The notes: generated from the letters alone by a model not told the origin. 64,000 nt of DNA from Clostridia bacterium (GCA_017457015.1 JAFTIG010000048.1:9212-73211), one strand, 5' to 3'; positions 26,120 through 35,473 are shown, counted from the stretch's first letter. A program made the numbers and translations.

Positions 26120-27808
26120 TTATACCCAAAGTGCGTTGTTAATTAAATATTCAGAACCGATAACATTGATCTCCGCCGCCGTTACCTTTTGATAACTTTT
26201 AAGTGGCATACCTTCCACCGTCTTAAATCTGTTTATTTCCATCTTTACGTTATGCCAAACGTCTCCACCCAAAATATCGACGCGAGTTAGATACTCTGTC
26301 TTATTGCCGAAATAATCGGTAATGAGTTTTACTTCTAGCGTCGCCTTTTGCTTACTGAAAACGTCGAGCATGAGCATTGCTCCGTCTATCGGTCTGCAAC
26401 GCTCCGTGCCGACTTTAAATGTAAGAAGTCCGCGACAACAGGTAACCCCTTCGATACCCATAGGTCCTTTTTTTACTTTTACCGTTTCTTTATCGTTGAT
26501 GTTGACGTTTTTAGGCGAAAGTTCTACTGGCGTTGCCGCAGTAAAGATACTCTCGGAGTTTTTAAATCTTGAAGAATATAAAATATTATTTTTACGCTGT
26601 GGCGTAACGTCCGTTTCTTTGAACTTTTTTGCGACGATGTTAGTCCCTATGGAAAATCCGTTTTTATAAGTAGATACGGCAAACGCCATGATTATACCCG
26701 ACTCTTGATAGGGGTTAAAATTAAATTTATAAACGTCGCCGACCTTTTCACCTTCAGTTATCTTTTGCCACGAACGACGTGACGCCGACGTTATCTCTTC
26801 AGCCACGAATACGGCAACGCTTTTTAAGTTTTCCAAAACAGGACTGACTTCTATTACCGCTTTGCCGTCAAAAACGTCGAGTTTTATATCCGATTGGCAA
26901 GGTAATTTTTCAGTATTGCCTTCAAAAAGAAAACGATTGTAAAAGATAACGGCGTTTTTATAACCTTCTAAACTTACGCGATCGGTATAACCTACCGAAT
27001 AATTTACCGCAGTATATAAATTTTCATTTATTCTCGACACGGTATCAAAAGCGCGATCCACGTCGTTATCGTTGTCGTTGGTTGCGCTTAAAAGAAGTAC
27101 GGGGCATTTTGCTTGCATTGCATACGTCTGTGGTTCTATACCTGCGATATACTTATAAAGTTCGTCAGAGAACTGCGGTTCAACCATACCGCCGAACTTT
27201 TCTATCCCGTGATAACCTGCCCAGCCTGCGTTGCGGACGAATACCGCGCAATCTAGACCGTCTTCCGTACCAACTATATGCCAAACGGCTGTTGCCGCCT
27301 TGCCTATGCCTAGCCCGCCGACCTTGGTAACCGACGGTAAACTTTTAAGATATTTAAGCGCGTACTTGGTCGCAGCCGTCCATTCGTACCAACAAGTGCT
27401 TATAACGTCGCTTTTTATCTTGAGCAGATTATCTTTTGCATTAGAATATTCTGCGTAAGATAGACTTTCGGGATAAACGGTATATCTATCCGAATCTTCT
27501 CTCTTGCCTGCAAGGTCTATTGCCAAAACGGTATAACCTTGTTTTGCAAGGTCAATAAGTAGAGTTTCGTCTATAGCGTAATCAAATTCGTTTACGAGAA
27601 GAATTGCAGGACCTATGGAACTTTGTATTCCTTTTGCGAGAATACCGTAAATCTCCACAGTTCCGTCTTTTACACGTCTGCCTTCAATAATTACGTTTGA
27701 TAATAGCACGCCGCCTACCTTTTTCTCTGCGACTACTTCTGCACCGACCGTATCGGGTACGGAAAATTTATTCCATATCGCGTTTACAGTTAATATCGTT
27801 CCTGCCAT
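26120..27808 (-). CDS. Alpha/beta-hydrolase-fold protein with degenerate nucleophile elbow
   Basis: 562 aa. The region ~60-300 looks like an alpha/beta hydrolase: GPAILLVNEFDYAIDE, GYTVLAIDLAGKRED, and CPVLLLSATNDNDND at the usual acid position. The nucleophile elbow reads VGGLGIGKAATA, a GxGxG where GxSxG is expected, so the serine is missing. The C-terminal ~250 residues are beta-rich and may be a binding domain. Likely a non-catalytic member or an enzyme using another residue. Start ATG 27808 has GAGGTATAC upstream. Confidence 0.65.
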   Translation of the reverse strand: MAGTILTVNAIWNKFSVPDTVGAEVVAEKKVGGVLLSNVIIEGRRVKDGTVEIYGILAKGIQSSIGPAILLVNEFDYAIDETLLIDLAKQGYTVLAIDLAGKREDSDRYTVYPESLSYAEYSNAKDNLLKIKSDVISTCWYEWTAATKYALKYLKSLPSVTKVGGLGIGKAATAVWHIVGTEDGLDCAVFVRNAGWAGYHGIEKFGGMVEPQFSDELYKYIAGIEPQTYAMQAKCPVLLLSATNDNDNDVDRAFDTVSRINENLYTAVNYSVGYTDRVSLEGYKNAVIFYNRFLFEGNTEKLPCQSDIKLDVFDGKAVIEVSPVLENLKSVAVFVAEEITSASRRSWQKITEGEKVGDVYKFNFNPYQESGIIMAFAVSTYKNGFSIGTNIVAKKFKETDVTPQRKNNILYSSRFKNSESIFTAATPVELSPKNVNINDKETVKVKKGPMGIEGVTCCRGLLTFKVGTERCRPIDGAMLMLDVFSKQKATLEVKLITDYFGNKTEYLTRVDILGGDVWHNVKMEINRFKTVEGMPLKSYQKVTAAEINVIGSEYLINNALWV

Positions 27809-27875
27809 GTATACCTCGTTTTATCTTGTCGTATCCAAATTTTATTAGACTAAACAAAATAAATTGTAATTTAAG

Positions 27876-27904
27876 TTGATTTTTATTTAAGTTTGGTTTA
27901 TAAT
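27876..27904 (+). promoter_or_regulatory. Promoter of the DnaD-like gene
   Basis: TTGATT, 17-base spacer, consensus TATAAT. A leader of ~115 bases follows, AT-rich with short hairpins (for example ACTACGCCATAGTAGT and AACGCAAGCGTT before TTT), before ATG 28032. Confidence 0.75.
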
Positions 27905-28031
27905 TATCCTTACGCTGTCACTACCGACACTACGCCATAGTAGTAATAATAGTTAGTATATATTATTATATATTATTCCGTTCGGCAACGCAAGCGTTTT
28001 TAAGGACTTATTGATTATAAAGGATTTATAT

Positions 28032-29705
28032 ATGACGTGTTCGTTTGCAAAAGAGTTTGCGTCTTCCGCTTATACGGGGATTGAAAACTACTTTATAACT
28101 GAATATTTACCTATGAGCAGTGGAGATTCCGTCAAGGTTTACCTTTACGGACTTTTTCTGTGCACTCATCCCGAACACGATAAGTCGTTAAACGAGATTG
28201 CCCAAACTCTCAATATGACAGAACAGACCGTTCTCGACTGCTTTAAGCACTGGGAAGAGTTTGGACTTTTATCAATACTAAATGAAAATCCGCTTACCGT
28301 CGTTTATTCTCCGAGCCGTCCGTCAACGGGCGCAAAGCCGAAAAAGATTAAAGCGGAAAAATATACCGATTTTTGCAAAGGGCTACAATCGCTTATTCCC
28401 TCTCGCATGATTTCTACGAGTGAATACAGTGAGTATTTTAACGTTATGGAAACTTACTCGATAAAGCCCGAAGCAATGCTTTTAATCGTAAAATACTGTG
28501 CCGATAAAAAGGGTAGCGACATTTCTTACCGCTACGTTATAAAGGTGGCTAAAGACTTTGGCAACCGCGCTATAAACACTGTGGAAAAGGTGGAAAAAGA
28601 ACTTTCTTCTTATATTTTAAGAACGGGAGTTTTAATTCAAATCTTAAACGCAATGTCTATCCGTCGTCAGCCGGAAATAGAAGACGCGCAATATCTTAAA
28701 AAGTGGACGCAAGAACTTTCTTTCGACGCGGAAAATATCGTGTTTGCTGCGAGTAAACTCAAAAAAGGCAGTATTGCAAAACTTGACGAATTCCTTTTGG
28801 AACTTTACTCTATGAAAAGTTTTTCCAAAGAAGAGATTGCTAACTATTTGGCAAACAAGCAAGCAGTTTACGACCTTGCTATTAAAATTAACAAGTCACT
28901 TTCAATTTACGTCGACGTACTCGATACCGTAGTAGACACTTACACTAAAAAGTGGCTCTCTTACGGCTTTGAAGAGCAATCGCTTTTGTTTATTGCATCT
29001 ACCCTATTTAAGTCGGGTAAAAACACTTTACGCGATATGGACGAGTTAATTGAAACGCTCCGTCAACGCGGGTTTATTACACTATCGGGCGTCGGGGATT
29101 ATTTTGAATCGGAAAAGAAAACTGACGAATTTATCGCCAAGATGCTTATGACAGTCGGTCTTAACCGTCGTCCCAACTCGTGGGATAGAGAAAACGTGAA
29201 CATGTGGAAAAGTTGGAACTTCTCCGAAGATATGATTTTACAAGCGGCTAAAGTTTCCGCAGGTAAAAGCATAGCGTATATGAACGGGGTTTTGAGCAAC
29301 TGGAAAAATAACGGCGTGTTCAGCGTTGAAAGTGCGGTGGAGTCTTTATCTAATAAAGACGATACGCAAGAAACTTATAACCGTGAATATGAAAGACGGC
29401 GCACCGTTGCCCTATCTCGCGCACAAAAGAATAACGACATTGCTTTTGCGATTGAAGGGTTTCCGGAAATTTACGGCAGACTCAACGGTATGGAAAAAGA
29501 CCTTGCGTTTGCAGAAATTGCCCAAGACCAAGTTGCGCTTAAAAAACTTGAAAAGGAAAAACAGGACCTTACCGAAAACGCAGAGCAACTTTTATCGACT
29601 GTTAACCTTACTTTACGCGACCTATCCCCCCGCTATGCGTGCGAGAAATGCAACGACACGGGTTACGTTGGAACGCATAGATGCGATTGTTTCGATAAAA
29701 AATAA
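28032..29705 (+). CDS. DnaD-like primosomal protein with repeated DnaB_2 modules fused to a DnaI/DnaC-type N-domain
   Basis: 557 aa. N-terminal winged helix (~1-85: HDKSLNEIAQTLNMTEQTVL) typical of DnaD, then about four DnaD/DnaB_2-like helical modules (~125-185, 215-275, 300-355, 385-430), each with a W/Y..SF...Y-type core such as MWKSWNFSEDMILQAAK. The last ~110 residues resemble the N-terminal helicase-binding domain of DnaI/DnaC loaders, ending in YACEKCNDTGYVGTHRCDCF, the loader zinc motif. No AAA+ domain follows in any frame before the terminator. ATG 28032 has AAAGGATTTATAT upstream. Role inferred: replication restart or helicase recruitment. Confidence 0.8.
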   Translation: MTCSFAKEFASSAYTGIENYFITEYLPMSSGDSVKVYLYGLFLCTHPEHDKSLNEIAQTLNMTEQTVLDCFKHWEEFGLLSILNENPLTVVYSPSRPSTGAKPKKIKAEKYTDFCKGLQSLIPSRMISTSEYSEYFNVMETYSIKPEAMLLIVKYCADKKGSDISYRYVIKVAKDFGNRAINTVEKVEKELSSYILRTGVLIQILNAMSIRRQPEIEDAQYLKKWTQELSFDAENIVFAASKLKKGSIAKLDEFLLELYSMKSFSKEEIANYLANKQAVYDLAIKINKSLSIYVDVLDTVVDTYTKKWLSYGFEEQSLLFIASTLFKSGKNTLRDMDELIETLRQRGFITLSGVGDYFESEKKTDEFIAKMLMTVGLNRRPNSWDRENVNMWKSWNFSEDMILQAAKVSAGKSIAYMNGVLSNWKNNGVFSVESAVESLSNKDDTQETYNREYERRRTVALSRAQKNNDIAFAIEGFPEIYGRLNGMEKDLAFAEIAQDQVALKKLEKEKQDLTENAEQLLSTVNLTLRDLSPRYACEKCNDTGYVGTHRCDCFDKK

Positions 29706-29755
29706 ATTTAAGAACGCACGTTTATTTTCATTTCATAGGAATTTTTTAAAAAATT

Positions 29756-29792
29756 TAAAAGGATAGCAAAATTTTTTGCTATCCTTTTCATT
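29756..29792 (+). terminator. Terminator of the DnaD-like gene
   Basis: AAAAGGATAGCAAAA TTT TTTTGCTATCCTTTT, a 15-base perfect stem followed by a T-rich tail. Confidence 0.9.
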
Positions 29793-29930
29793 TTTGCCCA
29801 CATAGAAGACCAAATCGTTTTATTCTCTCATCTATTTCTTTTGTCATTTCAAGTAAAAATTGAAATTCGAGTTTTATAAAATTTCTATTTCAATCTATAC
29901 GAGCATTACCGCTCTTTCACAATGAAAATA

Positions 29931-31100
29931 TCAATCGTTGTAATTGTGTTCAAACTCTATAACCGCATAATATTTTTTGTCGTAATGAGAAAGTCTTTCT
30001 TCTATCGCGCTTTTTATATTCGGTTCAAGAAAGTGTGCCCCGTGCGGAATAACCACGTCGAATACTACGTTGGTGTGTGAAACGCCTTTTACCACCCTAA
30101 AATCGTGCATTGATACCGCCGGCTCAAACTGTTTGAGTGAGTCTAAAACCTCGTTTTTAAGAGTTAACGTTTCTTCGTCCGAAACGTTGACAGGATCAAG
30201 ATGGCAAACCAAAAATACGTTTAAGTCTTTATAAAAATCGCGTTCTATGTTATCGGCAAGATCGTGAGAAATCATAACGTCTACGTCTGCGCCGACTTCA
30301 ATGTGCACGGTAGCAAATATTTTAGTTGGTCCATAGGCGTGTACTATTAAGTCGTGAATATCTAAAACGTCGTCGTAATTTTTAAATTTTGCCTTTATTT
30401 TTGACACTAAATCTTTATCGGGCGGTGTGCCTATAAGCGGATCGATCGTTGTTTTTATAAGTTTTACTGCCGAGAAAATTACCAGTACGGATACGGCAAT
30501 ACCAAAATACCCGTCAAGCGCAATATTCCATACCAAGCCCACTACTACACAGACAAGTACCGCTAACGTAGATACTACGTCATTTAAACTATCCGTACTC
30601 ATTGCTCGCAAGGCGTCTGATTTTATATCGTTTGCAAATCCCCTGTATATGAAAAACATAATTATTTTAATCAAAATCGAAACGCCCAGTATAATACAAG
30701 TAAGTACGGAAAAGAGCGTCGGACTGTTACTAATTATTTTTCCCACACCAGATCTCAAGGTTTCAACGCCGATAAAGGTTATAATACACGCGACGAGTAG
30801 TGCCGTTATATACTCAATTCTTTGATGTCCGAAAGGATGTTCTTTATCCGCTGGACGTCTAGAAATTTTAAAGCCTATAACCGTCACTATAGACGTCATA
30901 AAATCAGACAGATTGTTGATTGCATCCGCTATAATCGCAATACTGCCCGACAATATGCCTGCAAGTAGTTTTATCGTAAACAAAATTACGTTAAATATTA
31001 TACCCAAAATCCCTGCTACGACGCCGTAAGCCGCTCTTACTATAGGATTTGACGTTTGTTTATAATTTTTTATAAACAGTTTTTTTATTAAAGTATTCAT
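29931..31100 (-). CDS. Cation diffusion facilitator family transporter
   Basis: 389 aa CDF antiporter for divalent metals (Zn/Fe/Mn type). Six membrane helices with the metal-site motifs SIAIIADAINNLSDFMTS (helix 2, DxxxD) and a helix-5 equivalent MSTDSLNDVVST; the interhelix block RPADKEHPFGHQRIEYI is diagnostic. The cytosolic C-terminal domain has HDLIVHAYGPTKIFATVHIE. An extra C-terminal ~90 residues repeat a CTD-like fold (MHDFRVVKGVSHTNVVFDV). No metal specificity can be read. Confidence 0.9.
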   Translation of the reverse strand: MNTLIKKLFIKNYKQTSNPIVRAAYGVVAGILGIIFNVILFTIKLLAGILSGSIAIIADAINNLSDFMTSIVTVIGFKISRRPADKEHPFGHQRIEYITALLVACIITFIGVETLRSGVGKIISNSPTLFSVLTCIILGVSILIKIIMFFIYRGFANDIKSDALRAMSTDSLNDVVSTLAVLVCVVVGLVWNIALDGYFGIAVSVLVIFSAVKLIKTTIDPLIGTPPDKDLVSKIKAKFKNYDDVLDIHDLIVHAYGPTKIFATVHIEVGADVDVMISHDLADNIERDFYKDLNVFLVCHLDPVNVSDEETLTLKNEVLDSLKQFEPAVSMHDFRVVKGVSHTNVVFDVVIPHGAHFLEPNIKSAIEERLSHYDKKYYAVIEFEHNYND

Positions 31101-31114
31101 ATTATTAATTATAT

Positions 31115-31142
31115 AAAAAGCACCCTGAAAAGGTGCTTTTTT
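31115..31142 (-). terminator. Terminator after citrate synthase
   Basis: AAAAGCACC / GGTGCTTTT hairpin with A and T tracts on both sides, just downstream of the citrate synthase stop; it can act in either direction. Confidence 0.85.
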
Positions 31143-31151
31143 AGATATTGA

Positions 31152-32516
31152 TTATTTTCTGTCGTTAAGTTCAACGTATGGATTTCTGCCGTTTGTAGAA
31201 ACGTAAGCAGGACGAATAATTTTACCATTGTTATAAAGTTCTTCAAGTCTGTGAGCACTCCAACCCGACATCCTTGCAACTGCAAACATAGGCGTAAACA
31301 ATTCTATAGGAAGACCTAACATATTGTACACGAATCCGCTATAGAAGTCTACGTTAGCAGATACGCCCTTAATAATTCTACGATTTTGGCAAATAAGTTC
31401 TTGTGAAATTCTTTCAATCTTATCGTAGAGTTTGAACTCTTTCTTTCTGCCCTTTTCTGACGCAAGTTGTTCTACGAAACCTTTAAACACTTGTGCTCTA
31501 GGGTCGGAAACCGAATATACTGCGTGTCCCATACCGTAGATAAGTCCGGATTTATCGTACGCTTCACCTGCGAGGAGTTTACTTAAATGCGAACGAATAG
31601 CGTCGTCGTCGTTCCAGTCGGTTACGTGCTTTTTGATGTCCGCCATCATTTCCATAACTTTAATGTTTGCACCGCCGTGACGCGGTCCTTTAAGCGAACA
31701 GAGCGCCGCAGTAATAGTTGAGAATGTGTCAGAACCTGCACTAGTTACGACGTGTGTGGTAAACGATGAGTTGTTTCCACCACCGTGTTCTGCGTGTAAA
31801 ATGAAAGCGATATCTAAAACTTTTGCTTCAAGTGCAGTAAAACTACTATCTACGCGGAGCATATGCAAGATGTTTTCCGCAGTAGAATACTCGGGCTTAG
31901 GTCTATGTATAATTAAACTCTTATTCTCGTTATAATGCATATGCGCGTTGTAAGCGTAAACTGCGAGCATAGGCGTTATAGATATGAGTTGCAAACATTG
32001 CCTTAAAACGTTATCGATAGAGTTATCGAGCGCGTGGTTATCGTAACTGTAAAGGTTAAGAACACACCTTGCGATCGAGTTCATAATATCCTTATTCGGC
32101 GCTTTCATAATAACGTCACGGACAAAGTTTTTAGGAAGTTTACGATAACTAGCAAGCAATCTGTTAAAATCTGCAAGTTCAGTTTTCGTAGGGAGTTTAT
32201 TAAAGAGTAAAAGATAGGTTGCCTCTTCAAAACCGCAACTCATCTCGTCGTCGTAATTCTCTATCATTGTACGAACGTCAATGCCACGATAATAAAGTTC
32301 ACCGGGACAGGGCGTCAATACGCCGTCAACGTTTTTCTTTGCGATTACGTCCGATATATCGGTAAGCCCAGTTACGACGCCTGCACCCGTTTCGTCACGG
32401 AGTCCTCTCTTTACCTGTTTTTCTCTATACGTTTCTTCGGAAAATTTGGGAGTGGCGCGGAATAAGTCCGCAAGCTTAGCAATTTCTTCATTTTGATGAT
32501 GTGTGTGATGATTCAT
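31152..32516 (-). CDS. gltA: Citrate synthase
   Basis: 454 aa. Condenses acetyl-CoA with oxaloacetate. Catalytic blocks: ILHAEHGGGNNSSFTTHV (first His), LKGPRHGGANIKVMEMM (second His) and ANVDFYSGFVYNMLG (Asp). An N-terminal extension of about 50 residues (MNHHTHHQNEEIAKLADLF) with three consecutive His-rich residues precedes the usual start; similar longer forms are common in anaerobic Firmicutes. Own promoter at 32565-32593. A 2-methylcitrate synthase activity cannot be excluded. Confidence 0.93.
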   Translation of the reverse strand: MNHHTHHQNEEIAKLADLFRATPKFSEETYREKQVKRGLRDETGAGVVTGLTDISDVIAKKNVDGVLTPCPGELYYRGIDVRTMIENYDDEMSCGFEEATYLLLFNKLPTKTELADFNRLLASYRKLPKNFVRDVIMKAPNKDIMNSIARCVLNLYSYDNHALDNSIDNVLRQCLQLISITPMLAVYAYNAHMHYNENKSLIIHRPKPEYSTAENILHMLRVDSSFTALEAKVLDIAFILHAEHGGGNNSSFTTHVVTSAGSDTFSTITAALCSLKGPRHGGANIKVMEMMADIKKHVTDWNDDDAIRSHLSKLLAGEAYDKSGLIYGMGHAVYSVSDPRAQVFKGFVEQLASEKGRKKEFKLYDKIERISQELICQNRRIIKGVSANVDFYSGFVYNMLGLPIELFTPMFAVARMSGWSAHRLEELYNNGKIIRPAYVSTNGRNPYVELNDRK

Positions 32517-32564
32517 TTCTTGCCATTCTCCTTTATATATTTTATTAGCCGTTATATTTTGGTT

Positions 32565-32593
32565 ATTTTATCATTTATTACGTTAAAAGTCAA
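32565..32593 (-). promoter_or_regulatory. Promoter of citrate synthase
   Basis: TTGACT (32593-32588), 17-base spacer, TAAAAT (32570-32565) on the minus strand; close to the sigma-A consensus. Confidence 0.75.
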
Positions 32594-32617
32594 TCAAATA
32601 ATATTAGTATATATAAA

Positions 32618-32650
32618 AAAAGAAACCCCGTTTTTATTTAGGGTTTCTTT
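32618..32650 (-). terminator. Terminator of the panT-coaX-hom unit
   Basis: AAAGAAACCC / GGGTTTCTTT hairpin with A/T tracts, seven bases past the hom stop. Confidence 0.85.
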
Positions 32651-32656
32651 ACTTTG

Positions 32657-33940
32657 TTAATCTTCCATTCTAATCGTCGAATTAACTTCTATCACTTCTT
32701 CTAGCGACGAAAGTTTGTCGAGCGTCTTTTTAACTGCACTTTCTGACGATAAGTGAGTTATAATAACTATCTGCGCCTTGCCGTCACAACCTGCGACTTG
32801 TTTAACTTCTGCAATGCTTATATTGCTCTTACTAAACAATCCTGCAATTTTTGCAAGCACTCCAGCCTTATCCGAAACGGATAATCTGATATAGTATTTG
32901 GAAGTAAAGTCGGAAACGAACTTGGTTTCCTTATTACCCTTTTCGTTATTTTCAAAACAAGCGTAAAAATACTCGTCGTATTTTGCTGCAAAAATCACGT
33001 CCGAAACGATTGCGCTACCAGTCGGGAGAGCGCCTGCGCCCCTACCGTAAAGCATAATTTCACCAACGGCGTCGCCGACGAGATGTACCGCGTTAAACGA
33101 ATCGTTTACTGATGCGAGCGGATTATCGTTTTTAACAAACGTCGGGTGAACTCTAACTTCTACACCCTTTTCCGTGTCCTTACCGATACCGAGAAGTTTT
33201 AAGGTGTAACCCATTTCTTTACCTTGAGCAATATCTTCTTTAGTAACTTTGGTAATACCTTCTCTATAAACGTTTTCAATGCAAATCTTTTTATTGAACG
33301 CTAAACTTGACAATATGGATAGTTTATAGGTCGCGTCAAATCCTTCTACGTCTGCGGTAGGATTAAATTCCGCATAACCTAAACGCTGTGCTTCTTTAAG
33401 CGCCTCTTCATACGTTGAACCTTCATTTGCCATCTTGGTAAGAATATAGTTGGTAGTGCCGTTGATAATACCCTTAATAGATAAGATTTTGTTTGCCTGC
33501 ATACCGTCTTGTAACGTTCTAATTATAGGTACGCCACCTACGCAACTTGCTTCAAAGAATAAACCTACGTTCATCTTTTTTGCTTCTTCTTCGAGTTCCG
33601 GCCAGTGCTTCGCGAAGAGTTCTTTGTTGGACGTAACTACCGTCTTACCGCTCATAAGCGCCTTGGTAACGAAAGTTTTTGCAACGCCCGTACCACCGAT
33701 AACTTCAACAACTATATCAACGTTAGGGTTAGATACTACTTCTTCAATACTTGCTGCAATCTTGCTCTCTTCAACGCCGAGAGAAAGCGCCCTTTCTTTG
33801 TTGAGTTCTAAAACCGCTTCAACGGTAAGGTCAACGCCTTGAGTCTTCTTAAAGAATTCTCTCTTTTCGGTAAGTATTTGATACGTACCGCCACCGACTA
33901 CGCCAAGTCCTAAAATAGCAACGCCTTTTTTCTTTAACAT
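32657..33940 (-). CDS. hom: Homoserine dehydrogenase
   Basis: 427 aa. Reduces aspartate semialdehyde to homoserine, the branch leading to threonine and methionine, thus competing with dapA for the product of asd at 1672. NAD(P)-binding GLGVVGGGTYQIL, catalytic-region TSNKELFAKH and ASCVGGVPIIRTLQ, substrate block DVEGFDATYKLSIL. A C-terminal ACT domain (YYIRLSVSDKAGVLAKIAGL) indicates feedback control, usually by threonine. It follows coaX by 12 bases, an unusual partner. Confidence 0.96.
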   Translation of the reverse strand: MLKKKGVAILGLGVVGGGTYQILTEKREFFKKTQGVDLTVEAVLELNKERALSLGVEESKIAASIEEVVSNPNVDIVVEVIGGTGVAKTFVTKALMSGKTVVTSNKELFAKHWPELEEEAKKMNVGLFFEASCVGGVPIIRTLQDGMQANKILSIKGIINGTTNYILTKMANEGSTYEEALKEAQRLGYAEFNPTADVEGFDATYKLSILSSLAFNKKICIENVYREGITKVTKEDIAQGKEMGYTLKLLGIGKDTEKGVEVRVHPTFVKNDNPLASVNDSFNAVHLVGDAVGEIMLYGRGAGALPTGSAIVSDVIFAAKYDEYFYACFENNEKGNKETKFVSDFTSKYYIRLSVSDKAGVLAKIAGLFSKSNISIAEVKQVAGCDGKAQIVIITHLSSESAVKKTLDKLSSLEEVIEVNSTIRMED

Positions 33941-33952
33941 AACAATTCTCCT

Positions 33953-34720
33953 TTATTTGTTGAGTTCGTAAATTATTCTCAGTCCGTCCAAAGTCAACGT
34001 TCTGTCAATTTTATTTATAAGTTTAACTTCTTTTGCAATTATTTCGCCAAGACCACCCGTCGCAACGACCGTTATATCGCCAACTCCGAGTTCTTTCTTT
34101 ATTCTCTTTAATATGTTTTCCACCAAGCCCGCAAATCCGAATATTATACCTGCCTGCATACAATGCTTGGTGTTTTTACCTATTACCGTTTTTGGTGCGT
34201 CAAGTTCTACCATAGGTAGTTGTGCCGTCTTGGTAGCTAAACCTTCAAGCGACGTTTTTATCCCCGGTGCAATTACTACGCCGATAAGTTCGCACTTATC
34301 GCTTATAACGTCAAACGTAGTCGCCGTACCGAAATCTATTACTACTATCGGTCCGCCGTATTTATTATATGCGGACACGCTGTTGACTATTATATCTGCC
34401 CCAACTTCTCTCGGGTTTTCCGCCTTTATGTTAAGCCCCGTCTTTATCCCTGGACCTATCATAATAGGAGTTATACCCAAAAAGTATTCGCACATGTGAC
34501 ATATAGTGTAGTTGAGCGCAGGGATAACCGACGAAAATATTATTCCGTCTATGTCGCTCTTCTTTATTCCACTATCCGAAAGAAGTCCCACTAAAACCGA
34601 TCCGTATTCGTCGGCAGTTCTAGATATCCTTGACGACACCCTAAATGAAGCAACTAGTTTATCACCGTCAAATACACCGTATTTTATATTAGTGTTCCCT
34701 AAATCTATCGCAAGAAGCAT
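33953..34720 (-). CDS. coaX: Type III pantothenate kinase
   Basis: 255 aa ASKHA-fold kinase for the first step of coenzyme A synthesis. MLLAIDLGNTNIKYGVFDGD is the phosphate-binding motif; GADIIVNSVSAYNKYGGP, VIDFGTATTFDV and GVIAPGIKTSLEGLA are the conserved substrate and catalytic blocks. Three bases separate it from the upstream ECF S component, which suggests that transporter imports pantothenate. Confidence 0.96.
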   Translation of the reverse strand: MLLAIDLGNTNIKYGVFDGDKLVASFRVSSRISRTADEYGSVLVGLLSDSGIKKSDIDGIIFSSVIPALNYTICHMCEYFLGITPIMIGPGIKTGLNIKAENPREVGADIIVNSVSAYNKYGGPIVVIDFGTATTFDVISDKCELIGVVIAPGIKTSLEGLATKTAQLPMVELDAPKTVIGKNTKHCMQAGIIFGFAGLVENILKRIKKELGVGDITVVATGGLGEIIAKEVKLINKIDRTLTLDGLRIIYELNK

Positions 34721-34723
34721 AAT

Positions 34724-35365
34724 TTATTCTTCCTTAACGTTCTCTTCAATTTCCGTTTCATTATCAAAACCGTAAACGCCGTTTTTGTCAACCACCCTTA
34801 TAACCCTATAAAGCGCTGGTGCACATAAAAGGTTTACGGCAAGTTCAACGAAAAAGTTGAACGTTACGAGCGAAACGAGTATAAATCCTAAAATATTAGT
34901 ACCGCCTGCAAGCGCAACCATAACTTCCCACATACCCAAGCAACCTACTATAAAGAGCGCCGTATTTATTACGGGTACGAGCGCCGCCGCAACGAATACT
35001 GCAACGTAACGGTTCTTTTTAGCAATACACTTATACGCAAGTCCTGAAACCAAGCCTGCCACCGTAGTCTTAACTACGCAAGTTAAGAGTGCGACTACAG
35101 GCGTTTCCGTCCATATTAGAACGTAAAACGGTACTAAGCCCATAATTACTTGGATAGCGACTACCACACCACACGCAAAACCCAAAATAAGCCCTGCGAT
35201 AGGTCCTAATAGTATTGCGCCAAGCGCAATCGGGATAAGCGTAAAGTTGAGTTGTACGGGACCGATATTAATCGCGCCGCCGAACGTCTGCAAAACGATT
35301 ACGAGTGCGAGTAATATCGAAAGTGCCGTGATATTGCGCGCGGTAAAATACCTACTACTATTCAT
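34724..35365 (-). CDS. panT: ECF transporter S component, probably for pantothenate
   Basis: 213 aa, six predicted membrane helices, AxxxA-like motif in the first helix region (TARNITALSILLALVIVLQT) as in ECF S components that dock on the shared EcfT module. Adjacent coaX suggests pantothenate; other vitamins remain possible. ATG 35365 has TTGGAGGTCATT upstream. The transcript begins with a hairpin and U-run at 35410-35468, so expression may be attenuated. Confidence 0.8.
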   Translation of the reverse strand: MNSSRYFTARNITALSILLALVIVLQTFGGAINIGPVQLNFTLIPIALGAILLGPIAGLILGFACGVVVAIQVIMGLVPFYVLIWTETPVVALLTCVVKTTVAGLVSGLAYKCIAKKNRYVAVFVAAALVPVINTALFIVGCLGMWEVMVALAGGTNILGFILVSLVTFNFFVELAVNLLCAPALYRVIRVVDKNGVYGFDNETEIEENVKEE

Positions 35366-35409
35366 AATGACCTCCAATCAAGTTCCGCATAGCAACGGAT
35401 ACCTGTCGT

Positions 35410-35468
35410 AAAAAAAATTTTGCACTTATTACCGTCAGTTTCCAAACTTGAATAACCGCAGTTGTGCA
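35410..35468 (-). promoter_or_regulatory. Leader hairpin with U8 (possible attenuator) upstream of panT
   Basis: On the minus strand the predicted transcript starts at about TGCAC, forms nested stems TGCAC/GTGCA, TTATT/AATAA and AGTTT/AAACT with purine-rich internal loops (AACTGCGG; GACGGT), then AAATTTTTTTT. A second hairpin (TCCG...CGGA) lies between it and the ribosome binding site. It matches no riboswitch class I recognise. Confidence 0.5.
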
Positions 35469-35473
35469 TTATT

